Positions 10,847 to 22,974 of a stretch of DNA of 64,000 nt are shown here, one piece after another (the first letter of the stretch is position 1; the number at the start of each line of letters is the position of its first letter). The notes beneath the pieces are model-generated. The model worked only from the letters and a program-made list of their open reading frames with translations, was not told the origin of the DNA and made no database searches. The position numbers and the translations under genes are program-made. Source of the DNA: Limonium bicolor (Eukaryota > Streptophyta > Magnoliopsida > Caryophyllales > Plumbaginaceae); the NCBI GenBank assembly GCA_023374045.1, contig CM041782.1:253851810-253915809 (forward strand). Reading direction: 5' to 3'.

Positions 10847-11625
10847 CAAGTCAAGTCGGTAAGACCTCCGGGCAGGGACAACTATATCCCACCACCAGGC
10901 TTTAGGGTGGCTCACCAATCCAGGATGTTACCCATTTATAGGGTTTGGTCCATGGAAAGGATTAAGGCCAGGATTCGGATCCAACCTCTTGTGTCTCCTT
11001 ATCCTCACGCGTGGCCGAAACTATATTGGACTTCTACTCATTCCATTTTACTCATTACTCAAGTTACGAGTTAGGTGGTTAGGAATTAGTAGAAGTCATT
11101 ACTTCCTTACCAAGGGTTAATACACTACATAAGTACAAAACAAGCTACACATACTCTTCATTCTCATCCGTTCATTTCATGAATTATACAAACTAAATGT
11201 TCAAGGTATTACAACAAGAACAATATAGCTCAAACACAATTAAGTGCAATAAACATCCGATTCGTGCATTTATCTTATTTAGGTGATCACATAAGCAAAC
11301 AAATCAGAGTAACCAGGTTAGGATACAGTGCATGAGGAAATCATACCGTTCACCGTCGTACTTGTACTTCCGGTTTCCCTTCGGAATACAACTATCCAAG
11401 TCCTATAACATATATGGAGTTGTATGGTCAATAATCTATTATTGACCTGCCCATTCCTTCTTTGACATTTCTAATGTATACTTACTAGTTCTTTACATTC
11501 CATATTTGATTATAAAAATCATTCTTTCCTTACTACTTCTTAAACTTGCTTCCTTACTTACATACTTACTTTCTTACCATTATTACTCCATTAATGGTGT
11601 GCTACCATATATATATATTTGTATG

Positions 11626-11955
11626 ACTCGACCGACCTTACCCAGGGTCAGACCCAAGGTCGGTCGAAGTCAGTGAGTTACATTACGGGAAAATTCAGGC
11701 CCGACCGACCTTGCAAGTCCGGTCCCAAGGTCGGTCCAAGTTAGTGTGTTACTGGGTACGAAATTTATGACTCGACCGACCTTGCCAAGTCCGGTCCCAA
11801 GGTCGGTCGAAGTCCATGACTTCTAGTTTCACATTTTACGACTCGACCGACCTTGTCAACTTCGGTCCCAAGGTCGGTCGAAGTCAGTAGACTTCCGTTT
11901 TTGTAAATTAAGGCTCGGCCGTCCTTGCAAGTAAGGTCCCAAGGTCGATACAGCC
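11626..11955 (-). repeat. GC-rich palindromic tandem array in element A LTR
   Basis: Five diverged units with a period near 70 bp. Each has CGACCGACCTTG, then AAGTCCGGTCCC, then AAGGTCGGTCG, so the unit ends pair with each other. It is at mid-LTR, as in the LTR at 3999-7814, but with different core bases. Confidence 0.8.
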
Positions 11956-13876
11956 CAGTACTTTTGTTTTAAAATCTGTTTTCAGTTCTTTCTTTACCCC
12001 TTGCTTCCCTAATCTTCCCACATGTAATCCCACATGTTTTAACACTACCTAGGCCCTCTAAACTACCTGAGTTCATCCATTAACTCTTCACTAAACTCAT
12101 TTCCCATTCTTATATTGATTTACACAATTTTCCTAATTTCTAGTCCAGCACTCATAGTAGTTTTTGTTCTCTTATGCTACAGATTTTTAACCCAACTTCT
12201 ACCATTCCATAATCCCTCAACTAATGCTACTCCTAGCATTCTAATTGCATTATCTTTCACCCAAGTTCTTCCCATTACTTAACTCTCTTCCAAATCTGTT
12301 TTCAAGGTGGTTAATCACTCACACAAATGCCAAAACACACCTAGCTATTGTCTAGGTTATTCCCTCTCTTTAAACACTTAAGTTTTCTCATTACTAGGTA
12401 AAATTTGACATGGTTTCCCCTAAAATTCTCACTTTACCCACATACCATTTCAGCTCACAATTCATTTACAATTCCCATATCAATCCAAGCGCTAATCAAC
12501 ACATAAATTTTCCTGCACATACATATTCATTACCCAAAGTTTTCCCAAGCTTTTAAACATCTTTTACAAGTTTCAAAACAGTTTTATTCTCTTCTTCATC
12601 ATACTACAACATAGTTACTACTCCAAACAATATACATTACTCATTTTAAGTACTTAAAATCTGTTACACAAGGTATACAAAACTACTCAAGGTAGGAACA
12701 TTTACCTTGTGTTTTCTAGTTTTTCTTTCTTTCTTTTCCTTCTCTTCCTTTATTCTTTCTTTCTTCCTTGTTCTTCCTCACAACCGGTTCAAATGGATTT
12801 CACACTCCAATGCTACAGCCCATACCAATACACACAACTACTTAGAAAATCATCCCTAAACTAACTTAGAACTTTGGACATGTTTCTAGGGTTTAGAAAA
12901 GAACATTACCTTCCAACCAATGAATGGAGTTCTTGGTTCGCAAGAGAGCAAGATTCCTAGCCCAAGGTGAAGCCAAAACTGGCTGGAACACAAGGAACAT
13001 GGAGTTCAAACTTAAGAAATTCTTATAATGAAAATAAGGGCTAGAAATGGTGGATTTTTAAACTTCTTTTTACCTCAAAGCAACAAGGTGAAGAAGGAGC
13101 TTCAAATGGTGGACTCAAACCTTCAAATGGCTTCCAGCCATGGAGATGAAAATGGAGCATTTGGATTTTTGAAAGGAGGAAGATGCTCCCCTTGGCAAGG
13201 GGAATTCAATGGTGTAATTTTTGTAGGATTTGGAGTTGATTTGTGCCTAGAACAAGAGGAGAGAAGGTGAGGGCTGAGTAGGGGCTTACAAAATCACCAT
13301 TGATGGCTCAATGGGGAAGAAGAGAAATCAGAGAGAGGAGGGAAAACGTGAGAGAGAGGGGGAGTAGGAGAGAGAGTCCCACTTTTGCTTTTTTACTTAT
13401 TTTATTTGTCCTTTAGCAAATAAGAGGGGAATTAAGAGAGTGAGAGAGGGGGAGCCAGCCGGCTACACACACACACCCCTACATATTTTTTATTTTTTTA
13501 TTTAAAAAGTGGACACATTAGTTTTGCTTTATTACAGTTTACACCCCACAACTTCTCGTTTTTACAGTTTTTACTAACCGGAACCCGTTTTCCGGAATTC
13601 TCTCGTTTAATTAATTTTATTGGTTCTAAACCTTCATTGATGTTTATTAATGACTATTTGGTTGACCAAAATTTTTACGAGTCTATTTAACCCGCTTAAA
13701 GTCGCGTTTTCCCGATTTCCTCGAAAAACGCGCTTTAAGGTTCGTTTGTGCTTTTAATCCATTTTAAGGGTCCGTTTTCTTCGGGATTTGTTCCCTCATG
13801 TTTATTTAGATGTAATTAATCCTCTAAAATCATAATTATCCAAATTAATCATTACTTTTAATTACGGGGTATTTCA

Positions 13877-14136
13877 ATCTACCCCCTTAAGGAACTTTGC
13901 CCTCAAAGTTGCTCAAGGTTTATAGTTTACTATTTCTACTCATTTGGCAAACCAATTGCCACAATGCACTTTACTACCACCTTACAAGGTGTTCACAATT
14001 CCTACACTACATACATACCCAATCCGAATGCAATACACCATACACAATCTAATTCACACATTTCACAATACCATTCGTGTCATATACCGTACAACACCAA
14101 TGTTTTACACATTATACACATACCATACACATTGTA
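13877..14136 (-). mobile_element. Remnant internal 3' end of element A
   Basis: The polypurine tract (reverse complement of TCTACCCCCTTAA) touches the LTR and is followed by about 240 bp of CA-rich non-coding sequence. The internal domain is then cut by the start of the next LTR at 14137. No coding motif is left. Confidence 0.6.
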
Positions 14137-17103
14137 TGAAATACCCCAAACTTAAATATAGTGACTAAGATTATTATAATCCTTATTTAAGTGCCTAATA
14201 ATGCTTAAGTAATATTCGTAACGAAAAATAAATCCAAAATAAATAAATAAACGCTTAAAAAGCGAAAAACGCTAAATAAGCGTTAAATAACCATAGTAGG
14301 TATGAGACCTCGGTTAGCGTATCATATGGATTCTAAAGGTTTAATAAGACCTAAATAATATATGGGAACAACTCCCGAAGAAAACGGATCCAGATAATGA
14401 ATTAAAACACTAATAGAGCTTTAGAGCACGTTTTTCGAGAAAACCCAAAAATGTGACTTTAAGTGGTCAAACGGACCCGTAAAAATTATAAATCATTAAA
14501 TAAAAATTATTGAGCAATTATGGAAGCTTAATATTCAATAAAATTAATTAAACGAGAAAATTCGGAAAACGGATTTCGGTTAGTAAAAACTGTAACAACC
14601 GGGAAGTAGTGGGGTGAGAGTGTAATAAAATAAAACTAGTGTGTCCACTTTTGTAAATAAAAAGCAAAAATTTGAGTGAGTGTGTGTGTGTGGTCGGCAG
14701 CCCCTTCCCCTCACACCCTCTCTATTTCTCTAATATGCTAAAGGACACAAAAATAAGTAAAAAGCACCCCCACACTCTCTCACCTCTCATTTCCCTCATC
14801 TCTCTCCTATCCTTCTCCTTCCCCCACCGATTTCTCTCTCTTCTCCTCCCTTGTGCTGGCGATTTTGAAGCTCCAAAGGAAGCTCCCATGGCTTCCTCAC
14901 TTCTTCTTCATGCCCCATCCTCAAGTGAGCCCCAAATGCAAAAATAAATATATATTCTTGCTCCCCTCATCATCCTCTACACTTCTCTCTTTTCAAAATC
15001 CAAAAATGAGGAAGTTAATCTCCATGGGTTTTCCCCATTCAAAGAGAAAATAGCATCAATGAGTAGCTTAGAGTCTTCTCTCTCCATTAAGGTAAAAATC
15101 TTCATGAAAGAACTCATATTTCTCCATCTTCCCTTGTAACCGATTTTTACCTCCTTGTAATAATCCATTTTCTCTCTCTCTTTTGAGCATAATATCAACC
15201 TTGCAATGGTGAGGGAATCACCTTCTTGAACCAAGGGCTAAAACCCCTCCAAAAACACTCCAAAGGTAAACCCTAGAAATGTTGCTTTTAGCACTTCAAT
15301 GAATTAATATAAATCTAAGGGTTAGTATCTTAATTACACTTGTTTATGTGTGTTTTGGGTGGTGGGAATGGAGGTTGGCAACTCCATTCCTCATATGGCC
15401 GATTTGGGCAAGAAACGAGGAAGAGGAGAATTGGAAAAGAATGGAGGAAATTATAAGCCCAAGGTAAGAGCTCCTCCTTAATGCTATGTTTTAATGCATT
15501 AGAGTAATGATAATGGGTAAATCAATTTAATGAGCCTAAACTATTACATTAGTAGTGTAGCTGTGGAAATTTTGGTATTTACGAGCTTGTATTTGAATTG
15601 TAGGCCTTAGAGCCAAATGGATTATGTATGTGTATTGGAATTGTGGATTGAGGAGGTATTGGTATATTGGTATTGCCTTGTGTGTTGGTAGGACCCTTGT
15701 AAGGGTGTGGCTAGATTAGGAATGAATTTGATGAAAAAGTGTGTATGTGGAGAAGTTAGAATTGTAGGTAAATTATGGCAAAAATTTTATACTAGTACAA
15801 AAATGGTCTTTTTCTGCGCCCCTATTTCTGCGGTTGTTTAACAACCGCAGAAATAGAGCTCCTATTTCGGCGGTTCTTATGTCAAAACCGCCGAAATAGG
15901 TCGTCTTCTATTTTTTTTAAAAGAACTGCCAAAATAGGTCTGTTTTATTTTAAAAAAATAGAAACGACCTATTACGACGGTTTTGACATAAGAACCGCCG
16001 AAATAGGGTCTCTTTTAAAAAAAAATGACGACCTATTTCGGCGGTTCTTACCTAAGAACCGCCAAAATAGGTCCTTTAATAACAACCCCTACCCTAATTC
16101 TCTCATTTCACCCCGACGCTTCAATCGATCTCGACTCCCGCTGCTGCTGCGACCGAAGAGGGACTCCGACTCACCTCCTTCTGCTTCCGTCGCCGCCTAG
16201 TCCTCGCCGCCGCGCCTTCCTCGCCGCCTGGTCATCACCGCCGCGTCGTCACCTCCGGACATTGGTGCCGGCGAAGTCGAACAGAATAGCAGCAACAGGC
16301 GATTTGAGGGAGTATCGAAGGTATATCGATTTTGAGATAAATTTATGGATTTATTGTGATTGTTGTTGAAATTGTGGTTGAATGTGAATGTGGATGATTG
16401 AATTAGTGGAGTGTATGAAATTTGTGTATATAAGTAGTATTGTAGAAGTGAAATTATATGTGCACACAAGGTGCTCGACAAAATGTTTGAGTGAATAATT
16501 GTGGTTTTTTTGCTCATTTTGTGTGGTTGTGCCATTGTTTTTGATTTTTACTTTTCATTACTTTTCTTTTATTCTTGTTTTATTTATACTTTGTGTAATT
16601 ATATATCAAATTTGATTAGTGAGGATTAAGGTTGCTTTCGTTTTAGACTTTTAGTATTTGTTCGGATTGTTTTGTTATTCATTTTTGATTTTGCGTGTTG
16701 CTTTTCGTTTTTAATTGCTTGAATATGAGGAACTAACATTGCTTTGAGTATTAGTGGTGTTATTGTATAATGAGGAAGAGATTTAGTTGTTTTAGTGTTA
16801 ATAAAATGATGATTAAAGGGCTTGGAAGCCAAGGGGAAATATATGAGTTTGTGCAGAACTTTAATGTATGTTAGTGCTTAAGGTTGTTGTGGATATTAGA
16901 AATGAGTTGGTGAGCTGAAATTGTGTGTGGGCAATGCTAAAATTATAGGGGAAACTCTGTCAAAATTGTCCTAGAAATTAGATGACTTAAAGTGTTTGAG
17001 TTGAGGAAAAAAGAACCTATAGTAACTAGGTGTTGTAGAGGTAAACTTGAATGGTTAACCACCTTGGTTTTGGTTTATAGAGAATTGGGTAATTGAGTAG
17101 AAC
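14137..17103 (+). mobile_element. Truncated LTR of the element A family, plus strand (element B)
   Basis: It starts TGAAATACCCCAAAC and runs to 15789, then resumes at about 16816 after a CACTA-like insert, ending where the LARD LTR begins at 17104. Homology to the reversed LTR at 9985-13876 supports the assignment: shared ACGTTTTTCGAG-type and GTGTGTGTGTGG-type segments near the 5' end, and the block at 16840-17080. The U5 end is missing. Its insertion abuts element A head to head. Confidence 0.75.
15790..16815 (+). mobile_element. CACTA-like transposon fragment, one end
   Basis: The left end reads TACTAGTACAAAAATGG, close to the CACTA-superfamily terminus but with T for the first C. It is followed by direct and inverted subterminal copies of CCTATTTCGGCGGTTCTTA (about 15861, 15985 reversed, 16028, 16055 reversed), as expected for transposase-binding subterminal repeats. 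A GC-rich leader-like stretch with CGCCGCC runs (16120-16280) and AT-rich sequence follow. I found no matching right end. The right border is set only by where LTR homology resumes and is approximate. Confidence 0.55.
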
Positions 17104-17195
17104 TGTAACACCCCATCCAACAACAAATACATGACAACAATCTGCAGCGGAGTACACACCTCATCAAATAACTTAACTCGTTGGTGTTACACGTC

Positions 17196-17217
17196 GTTAA
17201 CCACCTACGTGGCTAAC
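17196..17217 (-). promoter_or_regulatory. U5 hairpin of LARD 3' LTR
   Basis: In the element sense GTTAGCCAC / GTGGTTAAC, a 9-bp stem with one G-U pair and a 4-nt loop, 92 bp from the LTR end. Confidence 0.6.
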
Positions 17218-19019
17218 AAGGCTAATACACATACATTGTACCGGTCTGATGGGCTAAATTCCCGAGCGACTACACATTACCATCCCTTTTCATCAACAAC
17301 AACAACATACACCTTTCAACTATACCGAGTATTTATAAACTGATGCCGACAAAAATTTCGGTCTTACTACACCTACTGTATATATACACTTAAATAATTA
17401 CCCATGTACAATGTCTACCCCGTCCTACTCTCGAACGGCTTCCAGCTCTCTGTACCTGAAATAGGAAAAGAAGAGAAAGGGTGGCCCCCAAGGGGCTCAG
17501 CACCTTTGCTGGTATGGTAATCCCGCAGCCCACATGCTACCGGGCCACGCACAACTAATTGTCGTCTTAGCATGCGATTGATTATATTTAAATCATGCGT
17601 GCAACTGTAAACACACAACACATAACATTTTGCCTCAATGGGCTCAACAAACGGATAATACATCCTTACTTGATAGGTCACTCATGGTATTCATTATCCC
17701 TAGAGTGTTCCTCCTCTAATGGAGCTACTTCCTTAATAGACGACACTTACCCTTAAATCGGGTTATCCTTAAACGCCTCTTATCACACACTGGGATTCAT
17801 TTCCATGATCCACACACTCCATATCTTGCGACATATAACACTCCTCACATAACAAAACATAACAACACTTTGCACGTTTCAACGTGTACATCATAACATC
17901 AAAATAGATATTGCATCACAAACAAAATACATAACATAACGGGAATGGTTCTCTTAGGAACCGACCCAAACATTGTTTATACACTGGTGAGCCTAGAGAA
18001 TGTTGCCAGTCTCATGATAAGCTCGTTATACAAAACAACAACACTCATTACCGTCCTAATAGTCGGACGAGTAACTTAAGTTAAGATGGTTCGGGTTTGG
18101 AGGCCCGAACACACCACACAAACACATGTTCCCCCTAAACCGATCATAAGTCAGAATAGCTAAGCTTTGGAATAAGCTAATGGGAGATCATAACCCGTGA
18201 GGTAAACAACCATAACAGAGAGAAGGGTAAGGCTAAGAAGGATACCCACTCCCAAACAACGCGCGACCGGCCAAACCGGATTCCTCATCACCGTTAGTAC
18301 ATACTTACTTTAGATATTAGTTAGAACCCCACTATGGAGTCTATCATAACTACACACCATACAGTATTACAACTGGGTTAAACACACAAGGGAGATCCCT
18401 ACATTCACATACACATATCACACAATTAACACACGCATAGCCGTGGTTAGTACGTCCCATGGTTCGGGTCGTTTACTCTGAATACCGAACTCTCATGTGA
18501 TCCTAGACTCAGTCAACTAAGGTTAACACTTCCGAGGTTAAATGGTATCGGAGTTGTACACGCCACATAAATGAATTACTGTAAACTCATTACATGTTTA
18601 ATCTTACAACGTGGCAAACATACAGAAAACACAATTGGCATACAAGCCGGTGTAATCCGGTTGGACACAGGTTGCAAGAAGACCATACCTGTCACCGGAG
18701 TCTACTTTATCACGTCCACTTATGTTCCTCGAGCAATTCTCGAACAACTGATAACATTACATATACTTTTATTAACTTCGGGGTAACATGATTGTTTAAT
18801 GTCTAATGCTTATAACTTTCCCCCCGTTAACTTAGTTACATAACTTCACTTTTTAACTTGTTTTACCTTCACATTTTATTACAACTTTTCACCCACTTAA
18901 TTGTCATTAAAACTCACCTAACAAGTCCTTAACGACCTCATAACCTCATTAACCATCAATCCCCATCATTACACATCATTTCCATACCTTAAACAATGTT
19001 TTTGGTCCATACAGCGCCT

Positions 19020-19275
19020 AGTCCGAACTTGTGTCCGGACTTCCCAAGTTCGGACACCGTTCAAGACTCTATGGGTGCAAACTGGTGAATGTCCGAACTT
19101 GCGTCCAGACTTCCAAAGTTCAGACGCTGTTCGAGGCCAAACCAGAGAAATAAATAGGTGTGTCCGAACTTCCCATGTTCGGACGGTAGTTCTGACGCTG
19201 TTCGAAGATCAGAATATTCACGCGCACACAGGCACGTCCAAACGTCCACATTCGGACGGTAGTTCGGACAGCCAA
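19020..19275 (-). repeat. Palindromic GTCCGAAC array, LARD 3' LTR
   Basis: Repeated GTCCGAACTT...AAGTTCGGAC pairs with GTTCGAGGCC-type spacers, mid-LTR. Some units carry CG-to-CA or TG changes (TCCAGAC, TTCAGAC, TTCTGAC, TCCAAAC) relative to the other LTR, compatible with decay of methylated cytosines. Confidence 0.75.
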
Positions 19276-21707
19276 GAACTTCACTTTCCAAGTTTTGTTT
19301 CATCTATTCTCTTCATCCATTGACTACCCAAGCTTCATACATGAACTTAGGCATATTCTAATACTAGAATATCACTTTGATTCACCTTAAAACATTGTCC
19401 AACTTGTTACTCAATCTTCTTATCAAATCTCTTAACACTTGTAACATTTCCTTTTGGTTTTCCAAGTGGTGTTTCACCTTAAATGACCACTACACTAAAA
19501 TGTTTCCTCACCTTCATAACATCATCTCCCAAGCATCTCCTCTTACTAAGTAAATCCTCTTTTCACAACTTCTTGAATTCCTTTCTCAAAACCTTACCTA
19601 AACATCATTCCCTCCTTATTCATCAACATTACCTAAACTTTAAACAAACTTCTCCAAGACTTTATTAATCCTAAAACACTCATTGAATTCCTAGAACTCC
19701 CAAGACAATACCAAAGTCCTTGTAGCACTTTAGAACACCTTAAAAAACATGTTTTCTTCCTTAGTAAAACATTATCCTTTCCTAACATATCCTAGTTCAC
19801 CAAAGTTCATTTAAGCACTTACAACTCCTTATACATTATACAAATTTTGCCATGGGTTCTCTTAGCACACCATCATTCCAAAACTCATAGTTTTCACCAT
19901 TAGACATTCAAGAACACCTAAATCCATCAAGAACACTATCACACACAAAACTTCACCAAATTTACACTACATCACAATATAGTGCATAATTAAAATTGCT
20001 TGGCACTTAGGCCCTTAAATAACATGGCTCTTAGGCCCTTAAATTGCTTAAACCTTAAACACTGAATTTCCACAATATCTATGCCTTTGACCTGCAAATA
20101 CATACAACAAGACATATGTTCTTTTACTAGTCTCTTGAGAACACTTTACTAAGTCATTCACCATTTGCTCTTTAGGTGGTTTTAACAAGCATTATAAGCT
20201 CATTTCTCCTAAGGCATCAAACAACATTAGGTTAGTATATTTACCTCTTTTCCAAACAACTTCTTTCTTGTTTCCTTACAAAACCGGTAAAGTATTTGAT
20301 TCTTTGTCAACTACTACACAATATACAAACATTGAAATGAGTATACAAGCTTTAAGCTTCATCTCATTGTAAACCCTAGGTTTACATTGTTTCAAAACAT
20401 TAATGTAGTCGTTTTACCTTGATCTTTGAAGAGAGTTTGAATATCTATGAAGAGAGGACTCCACCTAGTCCATAAGATATTGGAATGAGGATAGAACAAA
20501 GTCACACAAAGATCTCCATCAATAATTATTTTCGGTCAATAACAAAACATGGAGGAAACTTGATTTTTCTTTGAGATTCCTTACCTAGGAGCAAAGGAGA
20601 TCAATAATATGTGGAAAAACAAGCTCAAGCTCCTTCAATGGTGGAACTCCATGGCACCGAAATGGGGCTCTTGAAGTTTTGAGAAGATAGAAATGAAGAG
20701 CTTGATGAGAGGAAGAGAATGGTGGTGTTTGTTTTTGATTTGGTTAAGTGAGCTAGATTTTACAAGAGGTCAAAGCTTGAGTTTTAATGGTGGTGGTGGT
20801 ATTACCGTGAGAGAACAGCAAGAAGAAAGGAAGAAGAAGGTTGGAACCGTGTGAAATGAGAAAGAAATGAGAGAATGAAGATAGAATTTGCTTTAAGAAG
20901 ATATTTGTACTTAAAAGCAAATAGTAACTTAAGTAGTCATCTTATTTATTTAACATGTTAACAAGAGAGTGGTGAGTCACCACACTTAAGAAAACCGGCC
21001 CCCCCTTTATTACATAAGGGTACTTTAGACTTTATTAATCAATTGTCTCACTTATAATAACATATGTTACAAAATAGCTTATAAAAATCACTATTCACAA
21101 AAACAAGGCACATAGAAGTGAAATTTTTGATTTCCCATTGATATGGACTTCCAAATGTGATACTATATAGTAAAAATATATATTTAAGAGTAATGATGGA
21201 CATTTAGCCACTCAAAACTCATTTACAAGACAATTTTTCAAAAATGTGCTTTAAGACTCCTTAAAGCACTTTTTGTGTCTTAACTTGTTTTCAAGCTTGG
21301 TTTTCTTTGGTAATTGATTTAATATGTTCATTAACATATTTATATGGTATAGATATGACCTTTAGGTCTTATACAAATTTATCCCAAGCTTAGAGCACAT
21401 TTTTGCTCATATTGCCTTTAAGGTACTTTCTTGTGTTTTATTTGGTTTAACTGTCTACCAAAGTTTCCTAAGGACTTAATTAGCCTTATTAAATCACAAT
21501 TGAATATTATTTAGTCTTGGTAGGCTCTTTGGGTCCTAACCAAGTTCACTCATAGCTTAGAGCATGTTTTTGCTCAAGCCGTATCTTAGTGCTTTATTGC
21601 ATTTACTATAGTTTAAATTGTTCACTGATGTCTCTAAGGCACTTTTTAGCCTTTACATACCATAGTTTAGTATTTTAAACCACATATCAAGGTTTGGGGT
21701 ATTTCAA

Positions 21708-21723
21708 TCTACCCCCCTTAAAA
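21708..21723 (-). promoter_or_regulatory. LARD polypurine tract
   Basis: Reverse complement TTTTAAGGGGGGTAGA, one base from the LTR. It is identical to the tract of the AlkB-bearing element. Confidence 0.85.
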
Positions 21724-22958
21724 GAACTTCGTCCTCGAAGTTTACATTTCCCTCACATCTTGGATTAGAATACGGGGATTACTTATAGAGATAAAACTTC
21801 CATAACCAAACACACTTTACATCACAACCTCGGACTTAATGGTCCGGGAAACACATTCACATCCACACATAACATAACATATTCACATGATAACCTCGGA
21901 CTCAATGGTCCGGGTATCTTAACAACATTTACACATACATAACAACCCCTTGATTTGACTCACTGGTCTTGGGTAACATAACAACCTTTAGACATAGGTC
22001 TATGTAACACAACACATTTAGACTCATAGGTCTTAATAGCATACACTTTTAGAAACTCGAGGTCAAATAACATTTATTACACATACCACACAACATGTCA
22101 TAGCATGTATACAATCAAAAATATCTTTGATATACATGATCCCGCAGGACCCGGTCGCGATGGACACCTTCCGCCCCGTGCCTTTGGGAGGTCAAAACAA
22201 TCACTTAAATTTGAAATTTTTCCTTGTGAGGTTAAGTAAGAGAACTTTAATTATGTAAAATACCTATCGACGTTTTATAAATATCAAAATATCCTTTTTG
22301 AAAACACACACAACTCCAAGTCCAACTTATGCTCTTTGCTTCTTTTCTTAGCGTGGTTATTTGTGACCACTTATAGGGAGCTTCAAGAATCATCCAACCC
22401 TGATGTGATCAGCATCAGTGTCGAACTATCCTTCCACTCCAATTTGTGTTCGGCTTCCCTTGATCACATGCAAATCAAGTTCCACCTCCCACTTCATTTT
22501 CAAGCATCAAATAAATCACTCATTTCCAATTTTCTATCTTTTAAATCATTCTAGTCATGATCATAACATCTCCAAGGGATAGAACTTCGTCTATCAGTAT
22601 TCTCCTATTCGCTTTAATCTTGTTACCTAGGGAATCTTATCCTCATTAGGTTTTATATCGATCTCATACCCTTTCATGAATCACTATATAGTATATATAT
22701 ATATGCATATATTTTATCAAAATACAACACACCATTTCACATTTATACACTGTCGGGGTTTTAGTTCCCAGGAGTTTCTCTACTCCCCACACTTGTACCA
22801 TCACACACAACTGTTGATAAATCAACACACTTATCACAATGGTATTCGCATCTTCTGTGCGCAATTACCACAATTAAACCATGAATGAATTATTCTGTGC
22901 TATGCACAACATAAATCACGTACACTTGTACGGTAATATACACTAAGTGGTTTTGCGC

Positions 22959-22974
22959 TCTACCCCCCTTAAAA
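22959..22974 (-). promoter_or_regulatory. LARD second polypurine-tract-like motif
   Basis: Exact second copy of the 16-mer TTTTAAGGGGGGTAGA, about 1.25 kb inside the element. It is followed on the plus strand by GGGATTATGCCCACGTA, which resembles the flank GTGGTATGCCCACGTA at 39094-39109. Confidence 0.6.

Larger units (their letters stand above)
9985..13876 (-). mobile_element. LTR of second Tekay-like family (element A)
   Basis: Reverse-oriented LTR, 3892 bp. On the plus strand it starts TGCAACACCCCAACC and ends ACGGGGTATTTCA, and is followed by a reversed polypurine tract, so it is the 3' LTR of a minus-strand element. It aligns with the opposite-strand LTR at 14137-17103 over most of its length (for example 12300-12560 against 16840-17080), though clearly diverged. 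It contains a (CTTA)n run, a palindromic array and the U5 hairpin. The inferred ORFs (10201, 10527, 13028) show no known domain. Confidence 0.85.
17104..21706 (-). mobile_element. LARD 3' LTR
   Basis: 4603 bp, plus-strand ends TGTAACACCCC and GGGGTATTTCA. It includes the U5 hairpin at 17196-17217 and the palindromic array at 19020-19275. ORFs inside it (for example 19061-19323 on both strands) come from the array and are mirrored in the other LTR. None has a known domain. Confidence 0.88.

Noticed and set aside
11626..11955. Palindromic array considered as a CRISPR array
   Set aside because: Units are diverged, spacers are homologous to each other, and the array lies inside a plant LTR.
16025..16369. 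ORF with CGCCGCC-rich, Arg-rich peptide
   Set aside because: It falls in the subterminal and leader-like region of the CACTA-like fragment, with composition-driven residues and no domain.
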